The notes under the pieces: model-generated
Told to the model about the DNA's origin: nothing
Databases searched by the model: none
Seen by the model: only the letters and a program-made list of their open reading frames with translations
Part shown: in pieces, positions 1 through 6,931 of the stretch
How positions within the stretch are numbered: the first letter of the stretch is position 1
How the letters are laid out: the number at the start of each line of letters is the position of its first letter
From: JAITWN01 sp964581365
Lineage (GTDB): Bacteria > Pseudomonadota > Gammaproteobacteria > SZUA-140
DNA: 27,179 bases
Direction: 5' to 3'
NCBI GenBank assembly: GCA_964581365.1
Contig: CAZOOF010000030.1
Location: 1 to 27,179, forward strand
Program-made: the position numbers and the translations under genes

Positions 1-445
1 TGGTCGCATCGGCGATAGTGAACGGTACGTTGAGCAGGCGCGCGAGCGTTTCCGCCAGCAGCGTCTTGCCCGAACCAGTCGGTCCGATCAGCAGGATGTT
101 GCTCTTCGAGAGCTCGACGTCGTCCTTGCGCACGCCGAGTTCGAGGCGCTTGTAGTGGTTGTAGACCGCGACCGACAGAATCTTCTTGGCGCGGGCCTGG
201 CCCACCACATAGTCATCGAGAATGCGATTGATGTCGCGCGGCAGCGGCAGCTTGCTGCCCTTGATCGCCGACGACTTTTCCTGGACCTCTTCGCGGATGA
301 TGTCGTTGCAGAGCTCGACACATTCGTCGCAGACGAATACCGACGGACCGGCGATCAGCTTGCGAACTTCGTGCTGGCTCTTGCCGCAAAAGGAGCAGTA
401 CAACAGCTTGTCACCGTCACCGCCCTTGTGTCTGTCATCACTCAT
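1..445 (-). CDS. clpX: ATP-dependent Clp protease ATP-binding subunit ClpX (N-terminal part, runs off the window)
   Basis: ClpX is the AAA+ unfoldase that recognises tagged or misfolded proteins, unfolds them with ATP and feeds them into ClpP in the cytoplasm. The first 148 codons are visible, beginning MSDDRHKGG. An N-terminal zinc-binding domain is present with Cys17, Cys20, Cys39 and Cys42 (YCSFCGK, FVCDEC), followed by the conserved DDYVVGQ segment (about residues 77-83) and the Walker A motif GPTGSGKT at 121-128. The reading frame is open to the window edge, so Walker B, sensor and IGF-loop regions lie outside. The gene starts 67 bp after clpP on the same strand, the usual clpP-clpX order, so co-transcription is likely. 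Truncated only by the window boundary; identification is very secure. Confidence 0.97.
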   Translation of the reverse strand, partial: MSDDRHKGGDGDKLLYCSFCGKSQHEVRKLIAGPSVFVCDECVELCNDIIREEVQEKSSAIKGSKLPLPRDINRILDDYVVGQARAKKILSVAVYNHYKRLELGVRKDDVELSKSNILLIGPTGSGKTLLAETLARLLNVPFTIADAT

Positions 446-512
446 ATGCCACCCCGCTGTCGTGCTGTGATGAAAGTTCGGGCCCGGGACACCGCGTCCG
501 GGCCAGTCGCCG

Positions 513-1115
513 TCAGGCCGCGGCCTGCCGACGCTCCAGCACCTTATCGATCAGACCATAGCTGACCGCTTCCGTTCCCGACATGAAGAAATCACGATCG
601 GTGTCTTCCTTGATTCTATCAAGGGGCTGACCCGTGTGCCGGGCGAGAATGTCATTGAGGCGGTCGCGCACGCGCAGGATCTCGCGGGCGTGGATATCGA
701 TATCAGTCGCCTGACCCTGGAAGCCGCCGAGCGGCTGATGGATCATCATGCGCGCGTGGGGCAGACAGTAGCGCTTGCCGGGCGCACCGCCCGCAAGCAG
801 CAGCGCCCCCATGCTGGCCGCCTGTCCGATGCACATCGTGCTCACATCGGGCTTGACGAACTGCATGGTGTCATAGATCGACAGGCCGGCGCTGACCGAG
901 CCGCCCGGGGAGTTGATGTAAAGATGTATGTCCTTGTCCGGGTTCTCTGATTCGAGAAACAGGATCTGGGCCACGATCAGATTCGCCATGTGGTCTTCGA
1001 CCGGGCCGACCAGGAAAATGATCCGCTCCTTGAGCAGACGGGAATAGATGTCGTAGGCCCGCTCACCCCTGGCGGTCTGCTCGACGACCATCGGAACCAG
1101 ATTCATACTCATCAT
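513..1115 (-). CDS. clpP: ATP-dependent Clp protease proteolytic subunit ClpP
   Basis: ClpP is the barrel-shaped serine peptidase that degrades substrates unfolded by ClpX or ClpA. The 200-residue protein has normal length. The catalytic triad is visible: Ser101 in the QAASMGA context, His126 in MIHQPLGG, and Asp175 in the DTDRDFF segment (matched by position to the E. coli triad Asp). ATGs occur at codons 1, 2 and 4; the first is used here because AAGGA lies about 12 nt before it, but the exact start is uncertain and does not affect the mature enzyme. It sits between tig (upstream) and clpX (downstream), the classic proteostasis cluster of Proteobacteria. A possible separate promoter is described at 1294-1322. 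Confidence 0.97.
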   Translation of the reverse strand: MMSMNLVPMVVEQTARGERAYDIYSRLLKERIIFLVGPVEDHMANLIVAQILFLESENPDKDIHLYINSPGGSVSAGLSIYDTMQFVKPDVSTMCIGQAASMGALLLAGGAPGKRYCLPHARMMIHQPLGGFQGQATDIDIHAREILRVRDRLNDILARHTGQPLDRIKEDTDRDFFMSGTEAVSYGLIDKVLERRQAAA

Positions 1116-1293
1116 AGCTATTAGCGATCCTTATCTCGAGCGGTAGCCTAACTATCGGGTCGCCGGGTTGCCCGCTTTAGCGGCCGGCCGCCAAAACATG
1201 TCGAAGCCGTGGTCGCCGGAGGCGAAGGGTCCCATTTTCTCTCACCCGCCTCCCGCGGCACCTCGATCAGGTCTTCCGCTGACCCGCCAGAAG

Positions 1294-1322
1294 ATTGTAA
1301 CCCGTCGCGGGCAGGATGGCAG
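1294..1322 (-). promoter_or_regulatory. Possible sigma-70 promoter for clpP-clpX
   Basis: In the tig-clpP intergenic region the minus strand shows CTGCCA (1317-1322), a 17-bp spacer and TACAAT (1294-1299). The -10 box matches consensus at 5 of 6 positions and the -35 at 4 of 6. It would give a 5' leader of roughly 170 nt before clpP, containing the 12-bp GC palindrome GCGGCCGGCCGC (1180-1191). The -35 overlaps the region just after the tig stop. I did not see a convincing heat-shock promoter. Inference from motif matching only. Confidence 0.35.
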
Positions 1323-1335
1323 TGACGGCCGCCGC

Positions 1336-2655
1336 TCAGCGACCGTTACGCCCCTGCCGCTCCTTGAGCAGCGTGGAGAAATCGGTGGGTTCGTCCTCAA
1401 CCCTGGCCTTCGATGCCACCCAGTCGATCACCTGCTCCTCGAGGACCAGATGCTCGACGCTGGAAAGGCGGCTGCGATCACTGAAGTACCAGCGCCGGAC
1501 CTCATCCGGATTCTCGTAACCCGCGGCGATGCTGTCGACGCGCTCCCGGACCTGTTCCGGGCTGGCCTTGATACGCTCCTGTCGGGCGATCTCCGCCACC
1601 AGCAGGCCGAGAGCCACGCGACGCTTCGCCTGCTCCTCGAAGGCACTCGGGTCGACGCTGATCGCCGACTCCGGCACTCCCTGACGCCGCAGCATGTCGC
1701 GGGTCTGCTGGGCGAGCATGTTCATCTCGGACTGGACCTGCGACTTCGGCAGTTCCACCGTCTGTCCGGCATGCAGTGCATCGAGCGCCTGGCGGCGGAC
1801 CCGATCGCGGATCGCCTCGTCCATCTCGTCCTGCATGGTCTTACGCAACTCGGCCCGCAGCGCCTCCAGCGTTCCTTCCTGTACATCGAAGCTGCGAATG
1901 AAGTCTTCGGTGACTTCCGCCGGCTCCAGAGCGGCGACTTCATGAACCGTAATCTCGAACTGAGCCTGCTTCCCGGCAACGGCCTTCACGTGATAATCAT
2001 CCGGGAAGCGGACATCGACCACGCGCTGCTCGCCGGCAGACGCACCGACCAGCCCGTCCTCGAAACCGGCGATGAACTGACCGGCGCCGAGCATCAGCGC
2101 CACTTTTTCCCCGCGGTTGCCCGGGAATTCCTCGCCATCGATGCGGCCGACAAAGTCGATGATCAAGCGATCATCCTTTGCCGCCGGCCGGTCGACCGTT
2201 CGCCACTCACCACGCTGGCGGCGCAGGTTCTCCAGCATCCGATCGACGTCCTCCTCGGTGATCTCCGCGACCGGGCGCCTGATCACCACATCGTCCATCG
2301 GCTTGAGTTCGATCTTGCCCAGCACCTCGAACTCGGCCTCGTACTCGAGATCCCGGCCCGGTTCGAAGGCATTCAGCCGGAAGCGCGGCGCACCGACGAC
2401 CGGCAACTGCTCGCGGTTGACCGCCTCATAGAACGACTGGCGCGTCACTTCGTCTACGACTTCCCGGCGGACCTCAGGTCCGTAGCGGCTCTCGATAACC
2501 TTGATCGGTACCTTGCCAGGCCGGAAACCCTTGATACGCACGGTGCGCGTCAGATTCTTCAGGCGATTCGCCACTTCGGTGTCGATCCGTTCGGCGGGGA
2601 TGGACACCTTCATCCGGCGCTCCAGCCCCTGAATGGTTTCCAGCGAAACCTGCAT
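1336..2655 (-). CDS. tig: Trigger factor (ribosome-associated chaperone / peptidyl-prolyl isomerase)
   Basis: Trigger factor binds at the ribosomal exit tunnel and shields nascent chains. The 439-residue protein has normal length and the three-part layout: an N-terminal ribosome-binding domain carrying the signature GFRPGKVP (43-50), an FKBP-type PPIase domain at about 161-240 (DRLIIDFVGRIDG, then FEDGLVGASAGE), and a helical C-terminal chaperone domain ending in a basic tail. The ATG start is preceded by an AGGG-type ribosome site, and a perfect TATAAT box lies about 70 bp upstream. It lies directly ahead of clpP-clpX and downstream of the tRNA operon. No anomaly seen. Confidence 0.97.
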   Translation of the reverse strand: MQVSLETIQGLERRMKVSIPAERIDTEVANRLKNLTRTVRIKGFRPGKVPIKVIESRYGPEVRREVVDEVTRQSFYEAVNREQLPVVGAPRFRLNAFEPGRDLEYEAEFEVLGKIELKPMDDVVIRRPVAEITEEDVDRMLENLRRQRGEWRTVDRPAAKDDRLIIDFVGRIDGEEFPGNRGEKVALMLGAGQFIAGFEDGLVGASAGEQRVVDVRFPDDYHVKAVAGKQAQFEITVHEVAALEPAEVTEDFIRSFDVQEGTLEALRAELRKTMQDEMDEAIRDRVRRQALDALHAGQTVELPKSQVQSEMNMLAQQTRDMLRRQGVPESAISVDPSAFEEQAKRRVALGLLVAEIARQERIKASPEQVRERVDSIAAGYENPDEVRRWYFSDRSRLSSVEHLVLEEQVIDWVASKARVEDEPTDFSTLLKERQGRNGR

Positions 2656-2722
2656 GACAGCCCTCGTTATGAAATATTGTTATCAGTTTCCCACCGGCGC
2701 ATCGGCCGATGCATTCGAAGCC

Positions 2723-2728
2723 ATTATA
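2723..2728 (-). promoter_or_regulatory. Consensus -10 box (TATAAT) upstream of tig
   Basis: A perfect TATAAT stands on the minus strand between tRNA-Lys and tig and would give a leader of about 60 nt. No good -35 hexamer is seen 16-18 bp upstream (CGCACC at that position), so it may need an activator, or be weak. It suggests tig need not depend on read-through from the tRNA operon. Confidence 0.5.
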
Positions 2729-2794
2729 CAATCGGTCAGCGCTCAGGTGCGCCGTAAAGTTCCGGATTCAGCAGGAAATGAGCTTCGGAGAGAG

Positions 2795-2811
2795 CCCGAC
2801 CAATGGCCGGG
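2795..2811 (-). terminator. Hairpin just after tRNA-Lys, possible end of the tRNA operon
   Basis: On the minus strand TTTTCGG follows the encoded CCA of tRNA-Lys, and then a 7-bp stem CCCGGCC/GGTCGGG (one G-U pair) with a 3-nt loop. The downstream sequence CTCTCTCC is pyrimidine-rich but not a proper U tract, so this is either a weak intrinsic terminator or a 3' processing structure. Confidence 0.3.
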
Positions 2812-2818
2812 CCGAAAA

Positions 2819-2894
<76 letters not shown>

Positions 2895-2911
2895 AAAAAA
2901 CGCAAGTATAA

Positions 2912-2944
2912 AGCGAAAAGCCCGTCGGATTTCAACTTTTCGCT
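2912..2944 (-). other. Stem-loop in the tRNA-His/tRNA-Lys spacer
   Basis: Spacer 2895-2963 contains a perfect 9-bp inverted repeat AGCGAAAAG (2912-2920) / CTTTTCGCT (2936-2944) around a 15-nt loop. In the tRNA precursor this would fold into a hairpin between two tRNAs, a plausible RNase processing element or insulating fold. It resembles, in its purine/pyrimidine strand bias, the hairpin in the next spacer. Confidence 0.55.
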
Positions 2945-2963
2945 GTCTATCCGCACATCAAAT

Positions 2964-3040
2964 TGGGGTGAACGATGGGACTCGAACCCACGACAACCGG
3001 AATCACAATCCGGGGCTCTACCAACTGAGCTACGCTCACC
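2964..3040 (-). tRNA. tRNA-His (anticodon GUG)
   Basis: A 77-nt cloverleaf with the extra 5' G (position -1, base 3040) that pairs with C73 and is diagnostic of histidine tRNA. Acceptor stem GTGAGCG/CGTTCAC has one G-U pair; the anticodon stem CCGGA/TCCGG surrounds TTGTGAT (GUG). The T-arm has GGGTTCGAGTCCC and CCA is encoded at 2964-2966. Confidence 0.96.
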
Positions 3041-3060
3041 AGAAAACTGTCGAAAAGCAT

Positions 3061-3100
3061 AAAGTGGAAAGCGACCTGAACGCCAGTCTCTTTCCGCTTT
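3061..3100 (-). other. Stem-loop in the tRNA-Arg/tRNA-His spacer
   Basis: Bases 3061-3071 (AAAGTGGAAAG) and 3090-3100 (CTTTCCGCTTT) form an 11-position inverted repeat with one non-matching position (a C/A mismatch in the minus-strand RNA). It would form a hairpin with an 18-nt loop in the tRNA precursor. The same AAAGTGGAAAG word recurs twice near 26.5 kb. Confidence 0.5.
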
Positions 3101-3118
3101 TGACTTTAAGCAGCGTTT

Positions 3119-3195
3119 TGGCGCGCCCGGCAGGACTCGAACCTGCTACCCTCGGCTTAGAAGGCCGATGCTCTATCCGGATGAGCTACGGGCGC
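3119..3195 (-). tRNA. tRNA-Arg (anticodon UCU)
   Basis: A 77-nt cloverleaf: acceptor GCGCCCG/CGGGCGC, D-arm AGCTCATCCGGATAGAGC, anticodon stem TCGGC/GCCGA with loop CTTCTAA (UCU), T-arm with GGTTCGAGTCC, discriminator G and encoded CCA (3119-3121). It reads AGA and AGG, rare arginine codons in such GC-rich genomes. Second gene in the tRNA operon. Confidence 0.96.
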
Positions 3196-3239
3196 AGGTG
3201 CGCGGTTTCAATCGTCCGCTTCCGCCGGGCCCGCGCCGC

Positions 3240-3316
3240 TGGTCGGGGTAGAGGGATTTGAACCCCCGACATCCAGCTCCCAAAGCTGGCGCGCTACCAG
3301 GCTGCGCTATACCCCG
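3240..3316 (-). tRNA. tRNA-Pro (anticodon UGG)
   Basis: A 77-nt cloverleaf starting with the C1 typical of bacterial tRNA-Pro: acceptor CGGGGTA/TACCCCG, D-arm AGCGCAGCCTGGTAGCGC, anticodon stem CCAGC/GCTGG with loop TTTGGGA (UGG), T-arm with GGTTCAAATCC, discriminator A and encoded CCA (3240-3242). First gene of the operon; the spacer to tRNA-Arg (3196-3239) holds a short GCGCGG/CCGCGC hairpin. Confidence 0.96.
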
Positions 3317-3363
3317 AGGGTCCCGGTGCGACGTTTTCCTGCCCGATCCGACGCGAGCACGAC

Positions 3364-3392
3364 ATGATACGCCTCGTCCAGGAGTCCGTCAA
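3364..3392 (-). promoter_or_regulatory. Strong sigma-70 promoter of the Pro-Arg-His-Lys tRNA operon
   Basis: On the minus strand TTGACG (3387-3392) and TATCAT (3364-3369) are separated by exactly 17 bp, each matching consensus at 5 of 6 positions. The bases after the -10 box (GTCGTGCTCGCG) are GC-rich, as in stringently controlled stable-RNA promoters. The predicted start near 3357 gives about 40 nt of leader before tRNA-Pro. The -35 box contains the TGA stop codon (3389-3391) of the upstream transporter gene. Confidence 0.8.
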
Positions 3393-4519
3393 ACCGACCG
3401 ACCTATCGTTCTCAACGCCAGCGCAAAGGCCGCCGCACTGGCCGCGGCCGCGACCATGAAGGCCGCAGCGGCGCCCCCGACTTCCCAGAGATAACCTGCA
3501 TAGAGGCTGCCGATCGCGCCACCGGCACCGAAGCTGACACTGCTGTACAGGGCCTGCCCGCGCCCCTGGTGTCCGCGCTGAAAGAATTCATGGATGAGGG
3601 TGATCGCGACCGCATGATAGACGCCGAAGCTCGCGGCGTGCAGCACCTGAGCGACCAGGATGACGGCAAGATAATCCGTGCCGAAGGCGATCAGCGGCCA
3701 GCGGATCGTGGTCAGCGCCAGGCTCACCAGCAGCAACTGCCGCGCACTGTATCGCGGCTGCAGACGGTGCATGAAAATGAAGACCGCGATTTCGGCCAGA
3801 ACGCCGAACGCCCACAGCTGCCCGATCAGCCAGCGCTGATAGCCCTCCGCTTCCAGGTGGATCGAAAAGAAGCTGTAGTAAGGACCGTGACTGGCTTGCA
3901 TGAGCAGACACATCAGCAGCAATGCGATCACATCGCGGCGGCGCAGAACTTCCCAGAAGGAAACCGGGCGTTCCGACAGAGCCGGCACCGGGGCTTCGGC
4001 AACGGCCAGACTGGACAGCCAGATGGCGAGATACAAGGCCATCAGCACCGCTGGAAGCAGTGCCGCGCCATGGCGATCGAGCAAGGGCCCCATGACGACG
4101 ACCGCGATGACGAAGCCGATCGATCCCCATAGACGGATACTGGCATAGCGGTGAGACTGCCCGCCCAGGCGAGTGAGCGTAACCGCTTCGAACTGAGGCA
4201 GCGCCGCATTCCAGAAAAAACTGAACGCTGCCACCACCGCCGCGAGCCACCAGTATCCGCCTTCCAGAAAAACGCCGGCAAAGCAGATCATCGCGAGCAG
4301 CGATGCGCTGCGCACGATCAGCATGCGACGCCCGGTCGCGTCGGCCACCCACCCCCAGGCCACCGGCGCCACCAGCTTGGTGACCATCATGATCGCGATG
4401 AGTTCGCCGATCTCCGCTGCGCCGAATCCGCGCGACTGCAGATACAGCCCCCAGTAGGGCAGCAACGCTCCGAGCGCGGCGAAGTACCAGAAATAGAATG
4501 TCGAGTGGCGGAGATACAT
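3389..4519 (-). CDS. Major facilitator superfamily transporter, HcaT-like (MFS_1-like)
   Basis: A polytopic inner-membrane transporter of about 376 residues with around 12 hydrophobic segments. The N-terminus (FYFWYFAALGALLPYWGLYL), the RLWGSIGFV segment after helix 4 and the ASHGPYYSFFSIHLEAEGY region resemble the 3-phenylpropionate transporter HcaT and related LacY-like proteins. Substrate cannot be deduced; carboxylates or nucleosides are family possibilities. A GTG nine bases further upstream (4528) is also in frame; the ATG at 4519 (MYLRHSTF) is chosen because it leads straight into helix 1, but neither has a good ribosome site. It follows prmB-aroC on the same strand, 146 bp after aroC, an order I recall from Pseudomonas. 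Its last codons overlap the tRNA operon promoter. Confidence 0.85.
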   Translation of the reverse strand: MYLRHSTFYFWYFAALGALLPYWGLYLQSRGFGAAEIGELIAIMMVTKLVAPVAWGWVADATGRRMLIVRSASLLAMICFAGVFLEGGYWWLAAVVAAFSFFWNAALPQFEAVTLTRLGGQSHRYASIRLWGSIGFVIAVVVMGPLLDRHGAALLPAVLMALYLAIWLSSLAVAEAPVPALSERPVSFWEVLRRRDVIALLLMCLLMQASHGPYYSFFSIHLEAEGYQRWLIGQLWAFGVLAEIAVFIFMHRLQPRYSARQLLLVSLALTTIRWPLIAFGTDYLAVILVAQVLHAASFGVYHAVAITLIHEFFQRGHQGRGQALYSSVSFGAGGAIGSLYAGYLWEVGGAAAAFMVAAAASAAAFALALRTIGRSV

Positions 4520-4665
4520 CCGGGACACTGCGAATGATCGAATGAAAGTAACGGGAAACCCCGGTGCGGATCACGCCGCGCTGATCGCCACGTCCGGGCG
4601 AACCGGAGGCTGTCATGGATCCGCGATCCAGGAGGCAGCCTCGGTCGGATGCGGAGTACCCGGCC

Positions 4666-5775
4666 TCAGTCCTTTGTGGACGTACCCGCCGGCACCACCG
4701 GCGTCTCGGATCTGACGTCCATGTTCTGCGCCCGATGGCGCAAGACGTGATCCAACAGCACGATCGACAGCATTGCCTCGGCGATGGGAGTAGCGCGAAT
4801 GCCGACGCACGGATCATGCCGTCCGGTGGTTTCCACTTCCACCGGTTTGCCCTGCACATCGATGGTGTGCCCGGTCAGACGGATGCTCGATGTCGGTTTG
4901 AGGGCGATGCTGGCGATGATGTCCTGGCCAGTAGATATACCACCCAGAACGCCGCCGGCGTCGTTACCGACGAAGCCGGCGGGCGTGATCTCGTCGCGGT
5001 GCTCGGAGCCCTTCTGCTCGACGCTGGCGAAGCCGGCGCCGATCTCTACACCCTTGACCGCATTGATGCTCATCAGCGCATGCGCAATGTCGGCGTCGAG
5101 GCGGTCGAACACCGGCTCGCCCAGGCCCGGAAACATCCCGCTGGCCACCACATTGATGCGCGCGCCGACCGAGTCGCCCGATTTGCGCAGCGCATCCATG
5201 TAGGCTTCCATCTCGGCCACCTTGCCGGCATCGGGACAGAAGAAGGGATTGCGATCGACCTCGTCCCAGTCGAAACCGACGGCCCTGATCGGTCCAAGCT
5301 GCGCCAGATAGCCGCGCACGACGATGCCATAGCGTTCACGCAGATATTTCTTCGCGATCGCGCCCGCTGCGACCCGGGCCGCGGTTTCGCGCGCCGATGA
5401 ACGGCCGCCGCCCCGGTGATCCCGCCGCCCGTACTTCTGCTGATAGGTGTAATCCGCGTGACCGGGACGAAAACGGCCCATGATCTTCGCGTAGTCCTTG
5501 GAACGCTGATCGATGTTCCGGATCAGCAAAGCGATCGGCGTGCCCGTCGTATGCCCTTCGAATACGCCGGAAAGGATTTCGACCTCGTCGGTCTCGCGGC
5601 GCTGCGTGACGTGTCGCGACTGTCCCGGCTTGCGCCGGTCGAGTTCGCGCTGAATATCGGACTCATCGAGCGCAAGCCCCGGAGGACAGCCATCGACCAC
5701 GCAACCGATCGCGGGCCCGTGGCTTTCGCCGAAGCTGGTGACGGTGAACAGTCTGCCGTAAGTATTGCCGGACAT
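4666..5775 (-). CDS. aroC: Chorismate synthase
   Basis: Catalyses the last shikimate-pathway step, 5-enolpyruvylshikimate-3-phosphate to chorismate, using reduced FMN; the product feeds aromatic amino acids, folate and quinones. Length is normal (about 369 residues). Family signatures are visible: SFGESHG near the N-terminus (14-20), the FMN/substrate-binding block DHRGGGRSSARET (about 120-132), GVEIGAGF (243-250), NDAGGVLGGIST (272-283) and the C-terminal GRHDPCVGIR (319-328). The ATG start gives the standard MSGNTYGRLF beginning. It lies 51 bp downstream of prmB, an operon pairing also known in enterics. No anomaly seen. Confidence 0.97.
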   Translation of the reverse strand: MSGNTYGRLFTVTSFGESHGPAIGCVVDGCPPGLALDESDIQRELDRRKPGQSRHVTQRRETDEVEILSGVFEGHTTGTPIALLIRNIDQRSKDYAKIMGRFRPGHADYTYQQKYGRRDHRGGGRSSARETAARVAAGAIAKKYLRERYGIVVRGYLAQLGPIRAVGFDWDEVDRNPFFCPDAGKVAEMEAYMDALRKSGDSVGARINVVASGMFPGLGEPVFDRLDADIAHALMSINAVKGVEIGAGFASVEQKGSEHRDEITPAGFVGNDAGGVLGGISTGQDIIASIALKPTSSIRLTGHTIDVQGKPVEVETTGRHDPCVGIRATPIAEAMLSIVLLDHVLRHRAQNMDVRSETPVVPAGTSTKD

Positions 5776-5826
5776 GATTCAGATCGACTGGAAGGAAAGC
5801 GTTATCAGACCATAACCCGGCTGAGG

Positions 5827-6720
5827 CTACAAGGAGCCCGCCGCCTGCAGATCCTCTGCCGTGAGCAGAAACACGCCGTGACCGCCACGCTCGAACTCCA
5901 GCCAGAGGAATGGCATTTGCGGCAGCCGCCGCTCCAGCGCTTCCATCGAATCGCCGACCTCGACGACGAGGATTCCGCCAGGCTGCAGACGCTCGCGCGC
6001 ACCGGCCAGGATTCTCATCACGACATCCAGGCCATCCTCTCCGGCGGCGAGTCCCAACGCCGGTTCGTGACGATACTCGCCCGGCAACTCGCGCATCGCT
6101 TCGGCATCGACGTAAGGCGGGTTGCTGACGATGATGTCATAGCGGGCCGGCGCCAATCCGTCGAACACATCCGCCCGCACCGCGCGAACGCGGTCCTCGA
6201 GCGCATGCATCGCAATGTTGCTGCGGGTGACTGCGAGCGCATCGTCGGAAACATCCACCGCATCGACCTGCGCTTCGGGAAAGGCGTAGGCACAGGCGAT
6301 GGCAATACAGCCGCTACCGGTGCCGATGTCGACAATGCGCCGCACCGGCGCACCTTCCGGCATCCAGGGCGCGAAGCCGGTCTCGATCAGCTCGGCGATC
6401 GGTGAGCGCGGAACCAGCACGCGCTCATCGACCTGGAAGCGCAAGCCGCAGAACCAAGCTGTGTTCACGAGATAGGCGGTCGGCAGCCGCTCGTTCACGC
6501 GCCGATCGGCCAACGCCTCCAGGAGTGTGATCTCCTGCGCATCCAGCACGGTATCGAGCACGCTGTCCGGCACCTGCGGCGGCAGGCCCAGCCCGGCCAG
6601 CACCAGCCAGGCCGCATCATCGAGGGCGTTGTCCGTACCGTGTCCGAAAGTCAGGTCGGCCGCCTCGAAGCGCGCCGCGAAGCGCTCGATGATGGCGGCC
6701 AGGGTTTCGCTGCTGTTCAT
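5827..6720 (-). CDS. prmB: Ribosomal protein uL3 N5-glutamine methyltransferase PrmB
   Basis: S-adenosylmethionine-dependent methyltransferase that modifies a glutamine of ribosomal protein uL3 (L3). The 297-residue protein carries the SAM-binding motif DIGTGSGCIAIA (from about residue 131) and the catalytic NPPY motif (200-203), with LVPRSPIAEL (about 102-111) typical of PrmB rather than the release-factor enzyme PrmC, which has a FIPRPDTE-like motif. The start at 6720 (MNSSETLAA) matches the family N-terminus before FGHGTDN. A longer frame to 6849 exists, but its ATG would overlap the predicted -10 box at 6838-6846. First gene of the prmB-aroC operon, divergent from ettA. Confidence 0.93.
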   Translation of the reverse strand: MNSSETLAAIIERFAARFEAADLTFGHGTDNALDDAAWLVLAGLGLPPQVPDSVLDTVLDAQEITLLEALADRRVNERLPTAYLVNTAWFCGLRFQVDERVLVPRSPIAELIETGFAPWMPEGAPVRRIVDIGTGSGCIAIACAYAFPEAQVDAVDVSDDALAVTRSNIAMHALEDRVRAVRADVFDGLAPARYDIIVSNPPYVDAEAMRELPGEYRHEPALGLAAGEDGLDVVMRILAGARERLQPGGILVVEVGDSMEALERRLPQMPFLWLEFERGGHGVFLLTAEDLQAAGSL

Positions 6721-6738
6721 GATGCCGCCGTTTCTCGG

Positions 6739-6760
6739 CAGCGGCCGCGGGCGGCCGCTG
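6739..6760 (-). other. Strong GC hairpin in the prmB 5' leader
   Basis: A perfect 9-bp inverted repeat CAGCGGCCG/CGGCCGCTG with a 4-nt loop, ending 18 nt before the prmB ATG. It would form a very stable hairpin in a leader of about 110 nt and could limit ribosome access. The arms include two GCGGCCGC octamers. Confidence 0.6.
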
Positions 6761-6837
6761 TCAGGCCGGGCAGTGTCCGCGTGCGGGATCGGGGGAAAAA
6801 GGAAGTTTTCATCGTCTGCATGTCCGCGAATCGGCGC

Positions 6838-6846
6838 ACTATAGCA
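6838..6846 (-). promoter_or_regulatory. Extended -10 promoter for prmB-aroC
   Basis: The minus strand reads TGCTATAGT: an extended TGn element before TATAGT (5 of 6 consensus positions). The -35 position (CTGCCC at 17 bp) is weak, which fits an extended -10 promoter. The start point would be near 6831, and so downstream of the longer prmB ATG at 6849. Confidence 0.5.
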
Positions 6847-6879
6847 CACCCCGGGCCTCGGGCAGAGCTCGCGCGTTTA

Positions 6880-6888
6880 TGCTAACAT
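6880..6888 (+). promoter_or_regulatory. Extended -10 promoter for ettA
   Basis: The plus strand reads TGCTAACAT: TGn plus TAACAT (4 of 6 by position, with the critical A2 and T6 present). No convincing -35. The start would be near 6895, giving about 37 nt of leader before the ettA ATG. It lies back-to-back, about 35 bp from the prmB promoter. Confidence 0.5.
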
Positions 6889-6931
6889 CGCTGTCCTAGT
6901 TCACTTTTTTCCAAGGATCCAGTATTCGTCC

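Noticed and set aside
1116..1335. Heat-shock (sigma-32) promoter in front of clpP
   Set aside because: The best match, CTAAAG with 15 bp to CCCGATAG, has only three of six -35 positions and is not convincing.
1168..2757. A 529-codon plus-strand frame opposite tig
   Set aside because: Shadow frame of trigger factor; no recognisable domain, no ribosome site, and the minus-strand product is an unmistakable Tig.
6721..6849. Longer PrmB start at 6849 (43 extra residues)
   Set aside because: The extra residues match no PrmB N-terminus, and the start codon lies upstream of the predicted transcription start.
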